Source of the DNA: Streptomyces decoyicus
GTDB lineage: Bacteria > Actinomycetota > Actinomycetes > Streptomycetales > Streptomycetaceae
DNA: 64,000 nucleotides
NCBI RefSeq assembly: GCF_019880305.1
Contig: NZ_CP082301.1
Span: forward strand, 6,138,001 to 6,202,000
Direction of reading: 5' to 3'
How positions within the stretch are numbered: position 1 is the stretch's first letter; each line of letters opens with the position of its first letter. The notes under the pieces are model-generated. The model was not told where the DNA came from. It worked only from the letters and a program-made list of their open reading frames with translations, and did not search any database. Below are positions 21,363 through 29,092 of the stretch, piece after piece. The translations under genes were made by a program, and so were the position numbers.

Positions 21363-22532
21363 ATGACTCAACGCCTCGAAGTGGAAACAGCGCTGCGTGC
21401 CGCGGCACCGCATGCTCTGGTCGGCACCCTGCAACACCTCCTCACCACCGTTTACCGGGCCACCGCCGTGCGCCTGTTCCTGACGGACTACGGCGGGACG
21501 GTGCTCAGGGCGTGCGAGCCCTCGGGGCACGGAGGCGAGTCGCTGCCCGTCTCCGGCAGCCCGGAGGGGCGGGCGCTGGGGAGTCAGGAGCCCCGCGAGC
21601 AGCAGGTGCCGCGCGGGGACGCCATCGACCACCATCTTCCGGTGACCGTACGCGGCGACCGGATCGGCGTTCTGACGGTGCGGCTCCCGGGCGACCGCTC
21701 CACGCCGCAGCTCCTCGACGAGCTCAGGTACGTGGCGGACGTCCTCGGCCGCGAGATCCTCGTCGCCGAGCGCGACACGGACGTCTACCAGCGGGCACGC
21801 CGGACCAGCCGCCTCACCCTGGCCGCGGAGATGCAGTGGCAGCTGCTGCCCGCCCGCGCGTACACCGACGCCCGGTTCGCCCTCGGCGGCCAGCTGGAGC
21901 CCGCCTATGCCGTGCACGGCGACAACTTCGACTGGACGTCGGACGCCGACGATCTGACGCTCGCCGTCACCAACGGCATGGGCGAGGGCATCGAGGCCTC
22001 GCTCCTCACCAACCTCGTCGTCAACGCCCTGCGCAACGCCCACCGGGCCGGCGTCGGCCTCGCGGACCAGGCGGCACTGGCCGACCAGGCCGTCTACGAC
22101 CACTACCGGGGCGCGTCCTATGTATCGACGCTGCTCCTGCGCATCCACCTCGCGACGGGGCGCGTGGAGGCCATCGATGCGGGGTCGCCGCAGATGTGGC
22201 GGATGCGGGGGAAGACGATCGAGCGCCTGGATCTCGATGCCCAGATGCCCCTCGGCATGTTCGAAGAGTCCCATTACGCACCACAGGGGTTCACGGTCGC
22301 CCCCGGAGACCGGCTGATCTTCGTGAGCGACGGGGTGTATGAGACGCTCTCGCCGCCGGGCGAGAGGTATGCCGAGCGGGCGCTCGCGCGGGCCATCCAC
22401 GCCACGAGCCTGTTGCCGGCCGCGATGGTGCCGCATGCGCTCCTGCGCGACGTGGCCGAATACCGTGATGCGGAGTCGTTGGACGACGCCTTGGTGCTAT
22501 GTCTTGACTGGTTCGGTGACGGTCACTGCTGA
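21363..22532 (+). CDS. SpoIIE/RsbU-type PP2C phosphatase, copy A, with Asn in place of a catalytic Asp
   Basis: 389 residues. The N-terminal ~140 residues form a GAF-like sensory domain. A linker (RDTDVYQRARRTSRLTLAAEMQWQLLPAR) leads into the PP2C core: VHGDNFDW, LAVTNGMGEG, FVSDGVYE and ESLDDALV. In active members the second motif reads D-G-M-G and its Asp binds metal; here it is Asn (codon AAC), while the paralogue at 29093 keeps Asp. Such phosphatases dephosphorylate STAS antagonists of the RsbV type. Activity of this copy is therefore doubtful. The ATG at 21363 is supported by the matching start MTQR in copy B. Confidence 0.88.
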   Translation: MTQRLEVETALRAAAPHALVGTLQHLLTTVYRATAVRLFLTDYGGTVLRACEPSGHGGESLPVSGSPEGRALGSQEPREQQVPRGDAIDHHLPVTVRGDRIGVLTVRLPGDRSTPQLLDELRYVADVLGREILVAERDTDVYQRARRTSRLTLAAEMQWQLLPARAYTDARFALGGQLEPAYAVHGDNFDWTSDADDLTLAVTNGMGEGIEASLLTNLVVNALRNAHRAGVGLADQAALADQAVYDHYRGASYVSTLLLRIHLATGRVEAIDAGSPQMWRMRGKTIERLDLDAQMPLGMFEESHYAPQGFTVAPGDRLIFVSDGVYETLSPPGERYAERALARAIHATSLLPAAMVPHALLRDVAEYRDAESLDDALVLCLDWFGDGHC

Positions 22533-22837
22533 GCGGAGATCCTTTTCGGTCTCTTCGCCGGGGGTAGGACCGACGGCGGAGGGGCCGGCGCCGGCGGTCG
22601 TGCCTGGGTACGCGGCGACCGGTGCCCCAGGGGGAGGCGACCGCACGGATTCGGATGCCGGGCCGCTCGCTGCGCCGGTGGGTGAAGAGCGGGCCCGTGG
22701 GTACCGGCCCTTGATCGTGCTCGCTAACATTTGCCTGGCGACAACTGTTAACGGTGTGCGGGTCGGCCCGGCCGCAACCGCAGGGCGACCCGGCCCGGGG
22801 CAGTCACCCGGGCCGGCCGGACCGAAAGGACGATGAG
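22533..22837 (+). promoter_or_regulatory. Upstream region of the rsbR operon with hairpin before the ribosome site
   Basis: There is no gene in these 305 bp. A GGGT-N15-GGGTAC match (22680-22704) loosely fits the SigB-type consensus of Streptomyces. A 10-bp stem (22790-22799 with 22807-22816, loop of 7) ends eight bases before the RBS GAAAGGA of rsbR and could affect its translation or act as an attenuator. Both are weak predictions. Confidence 0.3.
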
Positions 22838-23716
22838 TTGGAACCCGCTGAGGTTGCCGCACGCGAGCGCGTCACGAGCGTGCTGCGCGAAGAGGCCGAT
22901 GACATCTCGGACCGCTGGGTGCAGTTGCAGCTGGCGCAGCCGAGCCTGAACGGGGAAGTGAGCGAGGCCGAGCTGGGAGAGGAAGCGGACGCCCTGGTCG
23001 GCGCCCTGCTCTCCGGCCTGGACCGCGGTTTGCCGGTGGAACGCGTGGTCAGCTCCCACGAGGAGATACATCGTGCCGTTTCCGAGTTCTCCCTGCGACG
23101 TGCCCGCAGGGGGGTGTCGCCGACCGCCACCTCGCTGGCCGTGCTGTCACTCAAGGAAGCCCTGCTCAAGGCCGTCCAGCGGCGGTCCCGCGACGGGGAG
23201 GACCTCTTCCACAGCGCGGTGCTGATCAACCGCCTCCTGGACGGCGCCGGGGCCCTCTCCTTCGAGATCTTCGTGGAGGGCCGCGAAGAGATCATCCGCC
23301 GCCAGAGCCAGCAGCTGCTGGAGGTGTCCACCCCGGTGGTCCGGCTGTGGCGCCAGGTTCTGGCCGTCCCGCTGATCGGCACCCTCGACACCGCACGCAC
23401 CCAGGTGGTGATGGAGAACGTGCTCCAGGCCATCCAGGAGCACGAGGCGCTGGTCGCCATCATCGACATCACCGGCGTACCCACCGTCGACACCGCTGTC
23501 GCCCAGCATCTGATGCACACGGTCAACGCGGTGCGTCTGATGGGCGCGGACTGCATCATCAGCGGCATCCGGCCGCCGATCGCCCAGACCATCGCCCAGC
23601 TCGGTATCGATCTGTCGACCATCATGACCCGGGCCACCCTCGCCGACGCCCTGGGAGAGGCCGTGAAGCTCACCGACGCGGTTCCCTCGACCTCCGCCCC
23701 TCTGGCGCAGCGGTGA
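22838..23716 (+). CDS. rsbR: RsbR-type stressosome co-antagonist (STAS domain)
   Basis: 292 residues. An N-terminal non-haem globin-like/RsbRD-type sensory region (about 1-150) is followed by a linker helix and a C-terminal STAS domain beginning PLIGTLDTARTQVVMENVLQ. The phosphorylatable Thr region DITGVPTVDTAVAQHLM and the ADCIISGIRPPIAQT segment match RsbR. RsbR and RsbS form the stressosome scaffold that holds the RsbT kinase. The start is the TTG at 22838, with GAAAGGA seven bases upstream; no ATG/GTG with a ribosome site fits. The stop overlaps rsbS by GTGA. Confidence 0.9.
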   Translation: MEPAEVAARERVTSVLREEADDISDRWVQLQLAQPSLNGEVSEAELGEEADALVGALLSGLDRGLPVERVVSSHEEIHRAVSEFSLRRARRGVSPTATSLAVLSLKEALLKAVQRRSRDGEDLFHSAVLINRLLDGAGALSFEIFVEGREEIIRRQSQQLLEVSTPVVRLWRQVLAVPLIGTLDTARTQVVMENVLQAIQEHEALVAIIDITGVPTVDTAVAQHLMHTVNAVRLMGADCIISGIRPPIAQTIAQLGIDLSTIMTRATLADALGEAVKLTDAVPSTSAPLAQR

Positions 23717-24126
23717 GTGTCCCCGCCTCGGCCGGTGTGCCGATTCTGCGACTGGGCGACGTCCTGGTCACCGGGCTCCTCAACGAACTCGACGACAAGA
23801 CGGCCGTGGCCTTCACCGACGAGCTCACCGCACGCATCACGAGCGACCGGGCCCGTGGTGTGCTCATCGACGTCTCCCGGCTGGAAATCGTCGATTCCTT
23901 CGTGGCCCGTACTTTGATGGAGCTGGCCACCATGGCGCGGCTGCTCGGTGCCCGGGTGATCGTTGCCGGGATGCGGCCGCCGGTCGCCATCACACTGGTC
24001 GAGCTGGGCCTCCAGCTGACCGGGGTGGAAACGGCACTCAATGCCGAGCAAGGCATGGTCGCGCTGGGCTGGCATCAGAGCCGGCAGCCGTCCGAGGGGG
24101 TCCTGCGTGAGTTCCGCACGGAGTAG
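23713..24126 (+). CDS. rsbS: RsbS-type stressosome core antagonist (STAS domain)
   Basis: 137 residues, a single STAS domain. VPILRLGDVLVTGLLNELDD opens it, and the phospho-Ser lies in DVSRLEIVDSFVARTL, the RsbS hallmark; GMRPPVAITLVELGL follows. Phosphorylation by RsbT would release the kinase from the complex. The C terminus is about 15 residues longer than in Bacillus. The GTG start at 23713 is inside the rsbR stop (GTGA), and the 3' end overlaps rsbT by 20 bp, so the three genes are coupled. Confidence 0.92.
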   Translation: MSVPASAGVPILRLGDVLVTGLLNELDDKTAVAFTDELTARITSDRARGVLIDVSRLEIVDSFVARTLMELATMARLLGARVIVAGMRPPVAITLVELGLQLTGVETALNAEQGMVALGWHQSRQPSEGVLREFRTE

Positions 24127-24580
24127 TGACCACGCGGTGGGCCTTGCCACGGCCGCTCGGGACGTCGCCGAAGCCGGGAGCAACAGGTCGGTGCACCAGG
24201 TGCGGACCGAAGAAGACCTGCTGACCGTCCGTCACGCCGTACGGGCCGCCACCCTGCGGGCCGGCTTCAGCATCGTCGACCAGACGCGGGTGGTCACCGC
24301 GGCCAGTGAGCTGGCACGTAACGCCTACATCCACGGCGGAGGGGGCACCGTCACCATCGACTACCTCATGGCGCGCGGCACCGCGGGACTTCGTCTGACG
24401 ATCACCGACGACGGGCCCGGCATCGCGGATGTCGGCGCGGCGCTGACCGACGGCTTCACCACCGGCGCAGGGCTCGGCCACGGCCTGGGCGGTGCCCGGC
24501 GGCTGATGACCGACTTCGAGCTGCAGACGGTTCCGGGCCGGGGCACGACCGTGATCGCCACGCGATGGGCGAGTCGTTGA
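24107..24580 (+). CDS. rsbT: RsbT-type serine/threonine kinase (switch protein)
   Basis: 157 residues, GHKL-fold kinase. N box SELARNAYIHGGGG, G1 box TDDGPGIAD, and G2 box GLGHGLGGARRL are all present. RsbT phosphorylates RsbR/RsbS and, when freed, activates an RsbU-type phosphatase. The N terminus carries a ~20-residue extension relative to Bacillus RsbT (VSSARSSDHAVGLATA...), within the overlap with rsbS. The GTG at 24107 has GAGGGGG six bases upstream. Its last 16 bp overlap the next gene. Confidence 0.92.
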   Translation: MSSARSSDHAVGLATAARDVAEAGSNRSVHQVRTEEDLLTVRHAVRAATLRAGFSIVDQTRVVTAASELARNAYIHGGGGTVTIDYLMARGTAGLRLTITDDGPGIADVGAALTDGFTTGAGLGHGLGGARRLMTDFELQTVPGRGTTVIATRWASR

Positions 24581-25590
24581 CCCACCCCGAGCCCCAGCCG
24601 ACGGCACATATCGCTGTGGACCACTACAGCGCCGTGCACCTCGCCGCCGAAACGGCCCGGTCGGTCGCCGAGCGGTGCCGGCTGCCGGGAGCACTGCCCG
24701 ACCGGGCCGCCGTCATCGCCTCGGAGCTGGCCAGCAATCTGGCCAACCATGCGACCAACGGTGCGCTGTTCATCCAGCCGCTGCCCCTCGGCGGCGGCAT
24801 GGAGATCTTCGCTGCGGATCACGGGCCCGGCATCGGCGAACTACAGCAGTGCCTCGCCGACGGCTACACCACCAGCGACACCCTCGGCGCCGGCCTGGGA
24901 GCCGTGAAACGGATAGCCACCACCCTCACCATCCGCACCGAGCCCGGGGCCGGCACCCTCGTCTGTGCCCGCCTCACCGCGCCCGACGAGACCGCGTCGG
25001 CCGACGCGGAGGTGGGCGCCATCTGCGTACCGGCGGACGAGGAACAGACCAGCGGCGACGCCTGCGCCATCGTCGACCACGGCCCCGCCCGCACCGCGGT
25101 CGTCGTGGACGGCCTCGGCCACGGCCCGCAGGCGGCCGAGGCCGCCCAGGTGGCGCTGCGGTCCTTCCACCGTGCACCGGACAGCCCGCTGCCCGAGCTG
25201 CTCACCGCCTTCCACCGCGCGCTGCGCCGCACCCGCGGGGCGGCCGTCGGCCTGCTGCGCCTGCACCCCGGCCGAGCGGAGTACTGCGGTATCGGCAACG
25301 TACGCGTCGTGACGATGACCCCGCTCGACCTGAGCCACCGCCTGAGCGGTCAGCCGGGGATAGCGGGGCTGAACATGACGCCACCGAGGGTGCGCGCCTT
25401 CCCCGTACCGGCGGGCGGTACCGTTCTTCTCCACTCCGACGGCATCGACCACCGTTGGGCCCAGGCGCCCTCACCCTTCGTGCACCGCCTGCCCCCGCCG
25501 CTGCTCGTCGCGTCCCTTGCCCACAGCCACCGCCTCCCCCGCGACGACGCCACCGTGCTCGCCGCCCGTCCCCGCCAGAGACCTTCGTGA
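24565..25590 (+). CDS. Fused GHKL kinase-like and PP2C phosphatase protein (RsbX-like C terminus)
   Basis: 341 residues with two domains. Residues about 15-130 are a second GHKL/HATPase domain (ASELASNLANHAT as N box, ADHGPGIGELQQ as G1, LGAGLGAVKRIA as G2). Residues about 150-335 are a minimal PP2C domain (IVDHGPARTAVVVDGLGHG, GIGNVRVV, LLHSDGIDHRW) most like RsbX, which resets the stressosome by dephosphorylating RsbR/RsbS. A protein carrying both the kinase fold and its opposing phosphatase is notable although such fusions occur in actinobacteria. It overlaps rsbT by 16 bp; the ATG at 24565 is the most upstream sensible start. It ends in a GTGA overlap with the next gene. Confidence 0.85.
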   Translation: MGESLTHPEPQPTAHIAVDHYSAVHLAAETARSVAERCRLPGALPDRAAVIASELASNLANHATNGALFIQPLPLGGGMEIFAADHGPGIGELQQCLADGYTTSDTLGAGLGAVKRIATTLTIRTEPGAGTLVCARLTAPDETASADAEVGAICVPADEEQTSGDACAIVDHGPARTAVVVDGLGHGPQAAEAAQVALRSFHRAPDSPLPELLTAFHRALRRTRGAAVGLLRLHPGRAEYCGIGNVRVVTMTPLDLSHRLSGQPGIAGLNMTPPRVRAFPVPAGGTVLLHSDGIDHRWAQAPSPFVHRLPPPLLVASLAHSHRLPRDDATVLAARPRQRPS

Positions 25591-26891
25591 CCCCCCATAC
25601 CTTCCACGACCTGCCGGCCCTGCGCCGTGCCGTACGACGGATCTGCGCAGCACACCGGCTTCCCTCCCGGACCGGAGGGCGCCTGGTGCTCTCCGTGGCC
25701 CAGGCGGCCGGTGCCGTCCTGCGCGCCGGCGGCCCCGTCCGCCTCGAGGCCGCCGAGGAGTCCGCCCCGGGCGGCACCACACTGCTCGCCGTCACCCTGC
25801 GGGCCGGAGCGGCACCTGCACCGCTGAGCACGGCCCACCTCCCGCTGCCGGGCCGGGCGACACCCGACGGCGTGGCCTGGCACCTGCCCCTCGGGGAGCC
25901 CCAGGATCCGCCGCCCGCCGCGCCGCGCACCGGAGTGCCGTCCCAGGGCCGTCCCTGCGAGGCGCCGACCGCCGAGGTGTACGAAACGGAGATCGCGGCG
26001 CTCGAAGGCGACCTCGGCGCAGCGCTCTCCCGGGTGGACACCCTCACCACGGAACTGCACGCCCTCAAGGACGAACTCGCCGAGACCAACAGCGGCGTTC
26101 TCGCCCTCTACGTGCAGCTGGAGGAGCGGGACGAACAACTACGGCGGGTCCACGGCCAGATCCTGCGCGAGCTGGAGGACGCACTCCGTCCCTCGCCGAT
26201 CACCGTGAGCGGCCTGGAGTTCGCCGTCCACTACGAGCCGGCGGACACCGATGCGCCCACGGGGGGCGACTTCTACGACTGGCTCCACCTCCCCGACGGC
26301 ACCGTGCACATCACCATCGTCGACGCGCTGGGCCATGGGGTGCGCAGCACCCGCAGCGCGCTCAATGTCACGCATGCCGTGCGCACGCTGGCACTCGAAG
26401 GCCACCCGCTCGAATCGATCATCGCCCGCACCCACGACATCCTGGTCCCGTTCGACCCGGAGATCATGGCGACGGTCCTGCTCGCCCGTATCCACCCCGA
26501 TACCGGCGAACTCCGCCTGGCCAACGGCAGCCATCCGCCCGCCCTGCTGCTGCGCGCCGACGGGACCTCCGGCTACCTCGAGACCCGCGGCCGGGGTATC
26601 GGCTTTCCGCTCCCGGGCAGCGAGTCCGTGCTGGCGGAGACGCTGCACGAGGGCGACCTCCTGGTGCTCTACACCGATGGTCTGACCGAGAGCCGAAGAG
26701 ACCCCATCGAAGGCGAGGCGCGTCTCGTCAAGAGTGCGCGCGTCCATGCCCACCGGCCGGTGGCCGAGATCCCCGGCGCCGTCGCGGAGGATATGCACAC
26801 CGTCATCCTGCATTCCGACGACACCCTTGCCCTTGCCGTCCGCCGGCCCCCGCGGGACGCCCCGGGGGCGAAGGCGGGGGCTGACGGGTGA
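25587..26891 (+). CDS. RsbU-like PP2C phosphatase with N-terminal domain and coiled coil
   Basis: 434 residues. Residues 1-110 resemble a degenerate GHKL-type domain (LRRAVRRICAAHRLPSR...LSVAQAAGAVL). A coiled coil (about 130-195; ALEGDLGAALSRVDTLTTEL) leads to a SpoIIE/RsbU PP2C core with all metal ligands apparent: TGGDFYDWLHLP, IVDALGHGVRS, NGSHPPALLL, LLVLYTDGLTESR and DDTLALAV. It is the likely output phosphatase activated by RsbT and directed at an RsbV-type antagonist such as the one at 28159. The GTG start is coupled to the preceding stop; it is the last gene of the rsbRST transcript. Confidence 0.88.
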   Translation: MTPHTFHDLPALRRAVRRICAAHRLPSRTGGRLVLSVAQAAGAVLRAGGPVRLEAAEESAPGGTTLLAVTLRAGAAPAPLSTAHLPLPGRATPDGVAWHLPLGEPQDPPPAAPRTGVPSQGRPCEAPTAEVYETEIAALEGDLGAALSRVDTLTTELHALKDELAETNSGVLALYVQLEERDEQLRRVHGQILRELEDALRPSPITVSGLEFAVHYEPADTDAPTGGDFYDWLHLPDGTVHITIVDALGHGVRSTRSALNVTHAVRTLALEGHPLESIIARTHDILVPFDPEIMATVLLARIHPDTGELRLANGSHPPALLLRADGTSGYLETRGRGIGFPLPGSESVLAETLHEGDLLVLYTDGLTESRRDPIEGEARLVKSARVHAHRPVAEIPGAVAEDMHTVILHSDDTLALAVRRPPRDAPGAKAGADG

Positions 26892-27001
26892 ACTGCCCGT
26901 CCGCGCGGCCGCCGCTTCGCTCCACGGGGCGCCGGGGACAGGCGGCCTGCGGCACCCCGGCGTGTCCGGGGAGCGTAGATCCCGGGGGCGCCAAGTGTCT
27001 T

Positions 27002-27026
27002 GTTCCGCCTCGGTTCCGTTGGGTAG
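27002..27026 (+). promoter_or_regulatory. SigB-type promoter candidate before the RsbW-like gene
   Basis: GTTC (27002-27005), 15 bp, GGGTAG (27021-27026) is close to the Streptomyces SigB-family consensus GNNT-N14-16-GGGTAC/T, with one mismatch in each box. It lies about 80 bp before the ATG at 27105, in the 213-bp gap after the phosphatase gene; nothing else is recognisable there. Confidence 0.35.
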
Positions 27027-27104
27027 ACGCCTCACGAACACCTGATGACGCTTCATGCACACCAGCCGAACGAGGAGTTCGACCGACCGGGGTGAAAAGA
27101 GCTT

Positions 27105-27515
27105 ATGCACCAACCACTTGCGACTGACGACCCCTCGTCACAGCCGGCCCAGTGCGTCTGCCGTCCGGGGACGGCGGCAGACGCCCGTGACTGCGCCAGG
27201 AGCTTCGTCGATCTGCTCCAACCGGCGCCGACTGCACACACCATCCAGAACCTTCTCCTGTTGGTGTCCGAGCTGGTGGCCAACGCGCTCCGTCACGCGG
27301 GCGCCGTCACGGCTCTGCGTCTCACCGCGGATCACGAGAGCATCCAGGTCCATGTCGAGGACCCCAGCTCCGCCCGCCCGGAGGGGCGCAGCCCCGATCT
27401 GACCGGCCGCGGCGGTGGCTTCGGCTGGCCCATGGTGCACACGCTCGCCCGCGACGTCACCGTCCGGCCCTGTCCCGGCGGCGGCAAGGTCGTGCACGCG
27501 GCCCTGTCCCGCTGA
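27105..27515 (+). CDS. ATP-binding anti-sigma-type kinase (RsbW/HATPase family)
   Basis: 136 residues, single GHKL domain: LLLVSELVANALRHAGA is the N box, VHVEDPSSARPEG the G1 region (the usual D-x-G is altered to DPS), and TGRGGGFGWPMVHTLA the G2 region. Streptomycetes have dozens of such small kinases; in partner switching they bind a sigma factor or other target and phosphorylate an RsbV-type antagonist. Its genomic partners here are the RsbV-like gene at 28159 and the upstream rsbRST genes; no sigma gene is nearby. The ATG at 27105 has GAAAAGAG upstream. Confidence 0.85.
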   Translation: MHQPLATDDPSSQPAQCVCRPGTAADARDCARSFVDLLQPAPTAHTIQNLLLLVSELVANALRHAGAVTALRLTADHESIQVHVEDPSSARPEGRSPDLTGRGGGFGWPMVHTLARDVTVRPCPGGGKVVHAALSR

Positions 27516-27681
27516 GCCCGGCACGGCGCCTGCGTACGGAGGACGGGGAGGCCGTGTGATCCAGAGAGAAGCGGGCAGGGCACAGGGAGCGTGTACGTGC
27601 GCAGGAGCCTCGGACGGTGCTCCGGGCCGGCCCGCGGTGTGCACCGCACCTGTCGTCGCCCAGGGGGAACGGGATGCGCCC

Positions 27682-28155
27682 ATGCAACGCCACAGCGCCG
27701 AACTGCCGTCGGAGACACTGCACGAGGCTGCGGAACAACTGGCCGTCGCCGGTGAGGCGCTCGCCGCCCTGATGAGGGACGCGGCCGCCCCGGTGGAACC
27801 ACGGCCTTCCCCGCACGGCCTGAAAGTGATGTCCGTCGTATCGCGCTGTCCCGGGCGGAACCTGACCGCGGTCGCCGCCGCCGTGGGCATCGGTCTGCCA
27901 CGCGCCAGCCGGGTGTGCGCCGCATTGGAGTCCGCAGGTCTGCTGCTCCGCCGCACTGCGGTCGACGACCGGCGCGAGATAGGGCTTCAGCTGAGTCCTG
28001 ACGGCCGGGCCCTCCTGGAGCGATTCCGGGCCACCCGGGTGGACCGGATGGCCGCCGTACTGCGCCGGATGCCCGCACAGGAACGGCGCGAGCTGGTCGC
28101 GGCGCTGGGCGAGCTGGCCGTCGCCGTCGCTGCCGTCAGCTCCGAACGCGGCTGA
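27682..28155 (+). CDS. MarR family transcriptional regulator, second type
   Basis: 157 residues. Winged HTH visible in HGLKVMSVVSRCPGRNLTAVAAAVGIGLPRASRVCAALESAGLLLRR, with wing DDRREIGLQLSPDGRALLERF. It is not a close copy of the MarR protein at 20773, so it is not part of that duplication. The ATG at 27682 follows GGGGGAACGGGA; the frame is open further upstream to a GTG at 27555, but that region is Gly/Arg-rich and unlike the family. It converges on the RsbV-like gene with three bases between stops. The 166 bp upstream show no clear features. Confidence 0.8.
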   Translation: MQRHSAELPSETLHEAAEQLAVAGEALAALMRDAAAPVEPRPSPHGLKVMSVVSRCPGRNLTAVAAAVGIGLPRASRVCAALESAGLLLRRTAVDDRREIGLQLSPDGRALLERFRATRVDRMAAVLRRMPAQERRELVAALGELAVAVAAVSSERG

Positions 28156-28158
28156 GGC

Positions 28159-28569
28159 TCAGGCTTCCACGGCCTTGCCGACCGTCTCGTACAGGGGCAG
28201 CACCGTGTCGAGTCCGGTGAGCGCGAAGAGCCGTTCCAGAACGGCGGAGGGGGCCGCGAGACGCAGTGCGGCGCCCAGTGCGTCGTGCGCCTGGAGCAGG
28301 ACATTGACCGTGGCGGAATCCGCAAAGGCCACCGCGGACAAGTCGACGACGACAGGGCCGTCCCCGCCCCGCGCCGCCTGCTGGAGCGTCTCGTCGAGCG
28401 GGGCGACGTTGTCGAGATCGAGTTGTCCCGCGACGACGAGAATCAGGGCCCCCCGATCCTGCCGCGTGTCGATACGTATCGGTCGGCCTCCACTGGACTG
28501 GGGCAGCACGATGAACCTCGCTGTAGGGGCTGACGCTTCGTGGGTGAACAGGTCCTGGGTGTTCGACAC
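28159..28569 (-). CDS. STAS-domain anti-sigma factor antagonist (RsbV-like)
   Basis: 136 residues. After a ~28-residue lead, a STAS domain runs from RIDTRQDRGALILVVAGQLDLDN through VVVDLSAVAFADSATVNVLLQAH to the C terminus. The Ser in FADSATV corresponds to the phosphorylatable Ser of RsbV. Unphosphorylated antagonist binds an RsbW-type kinase and frees its target; the phosphatases in this block are its candidate activators. The GTG at 28569 was chosen because a promoter ends just upstream; the longer open frame to 29019 passes through the MarR relic on another frame and is not coding. Confidence 0.87.
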   Translation of the reverse strand: MSNTQDLFTHEASAPTARFIVLPQSSGGRPIRIDTRQDRGALILVVAGQLDLDNVAPLDETLQQAARGGDGPVVVDLSAVAFADSATVNVLLQAHDALGAALRLAAPSAVLERLFALTGLDTVLPLYETVGKAVEA

Positions 28570-28573
28570 GGCA

Positions 28574-28603
28574 AGGATAGAAGCGATAGTTGCCGTTTGA
28601 CAA
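28574..28603 (-). promoter_or_regulatory. Promoter of the RsbV-like gene
   Basis: Minus strand TTGTCA (28598-28603), 18 bp, TATCCT (28574-28579), then four bases to the GTG, which has no ribosome binding site: another leaderless arrangement. Confidence 0.5.
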
Positions 28604-28693
28604 CATTCGCCGTAAGGCAACAATCTGTTCTCGACACCTGGCAAGAGGGCCGTGCCCGGCGCGGCTTGGGAACGAGAAGCGGTCGGAGACCCG

Positions 28694-29011
28694 CTACGCG
28701 CTGTCAGAAACCCGAGCGTGGCCGCCGACGAGGAGTGGGCCGTCACCCTCATCTGCGAGTGGGGAGGATGCCGCCGCGTGGAACGCTTCGAGTCCCGCCG
28801 CAAGGTGTGCGACGGCCGCCGGTTCCCCGTGCGCGAGAACGGCGGCGAACTCCCGCAGACGAGCCGCCGGCCACAGTGGTGACGGCGAGGCCCCCGCCCG
28901 GCGGGACATCTCCTGACCACGCCCCCACAGCGCCTCCAGCAGCTCGGAGATGGTGAGGGCGGCCGCACTCGCGCGCTCGCGGGGACGCGGCGAGCCAGTG
29001 AAACGGGGCAC
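28694..29011 (-). pseudogene. Truncated MarR regulator relic lacking the DNA-binding core
   Basis: The 105-codon frame aligns at both ends with the MarR protein at 20773-21282. The N termini match (MPRFTGSPRPRERASAAAL against MSRFTGRPHSHEHASAAAL; ISELLEALWGRGQE against ASELLEVLWGRGQE), as do the C termini (HLAAGLEAFHAA; ending DSA). About 64 residues carrying the winged helix-turn-helix are missing or replaced by unrelated sequence. Its start is GTG, it keeps a CACAGT box six bases upstream, and it remains divergent from phosphatase copy B. I read it as a decayed duplicate, although a short protein could still be made. Confidence 0.75.
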
Positions 29012-29092
29012 CCGACCACTGTGTCATCCGGCGCGGTCCCAGTCTGCCCCCCGCCTTTGCGTCGTCCGTGGACGAAGAATGCCTGAGAGACC

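Noticed and set aside
28136..28606. 156-codon minus-strand frame overlapping the RsbV-like gene
   Set aside because: It is out of frame with the STAS domain, which is clear at 28159-28569, and has Arg-rich shadow composition.
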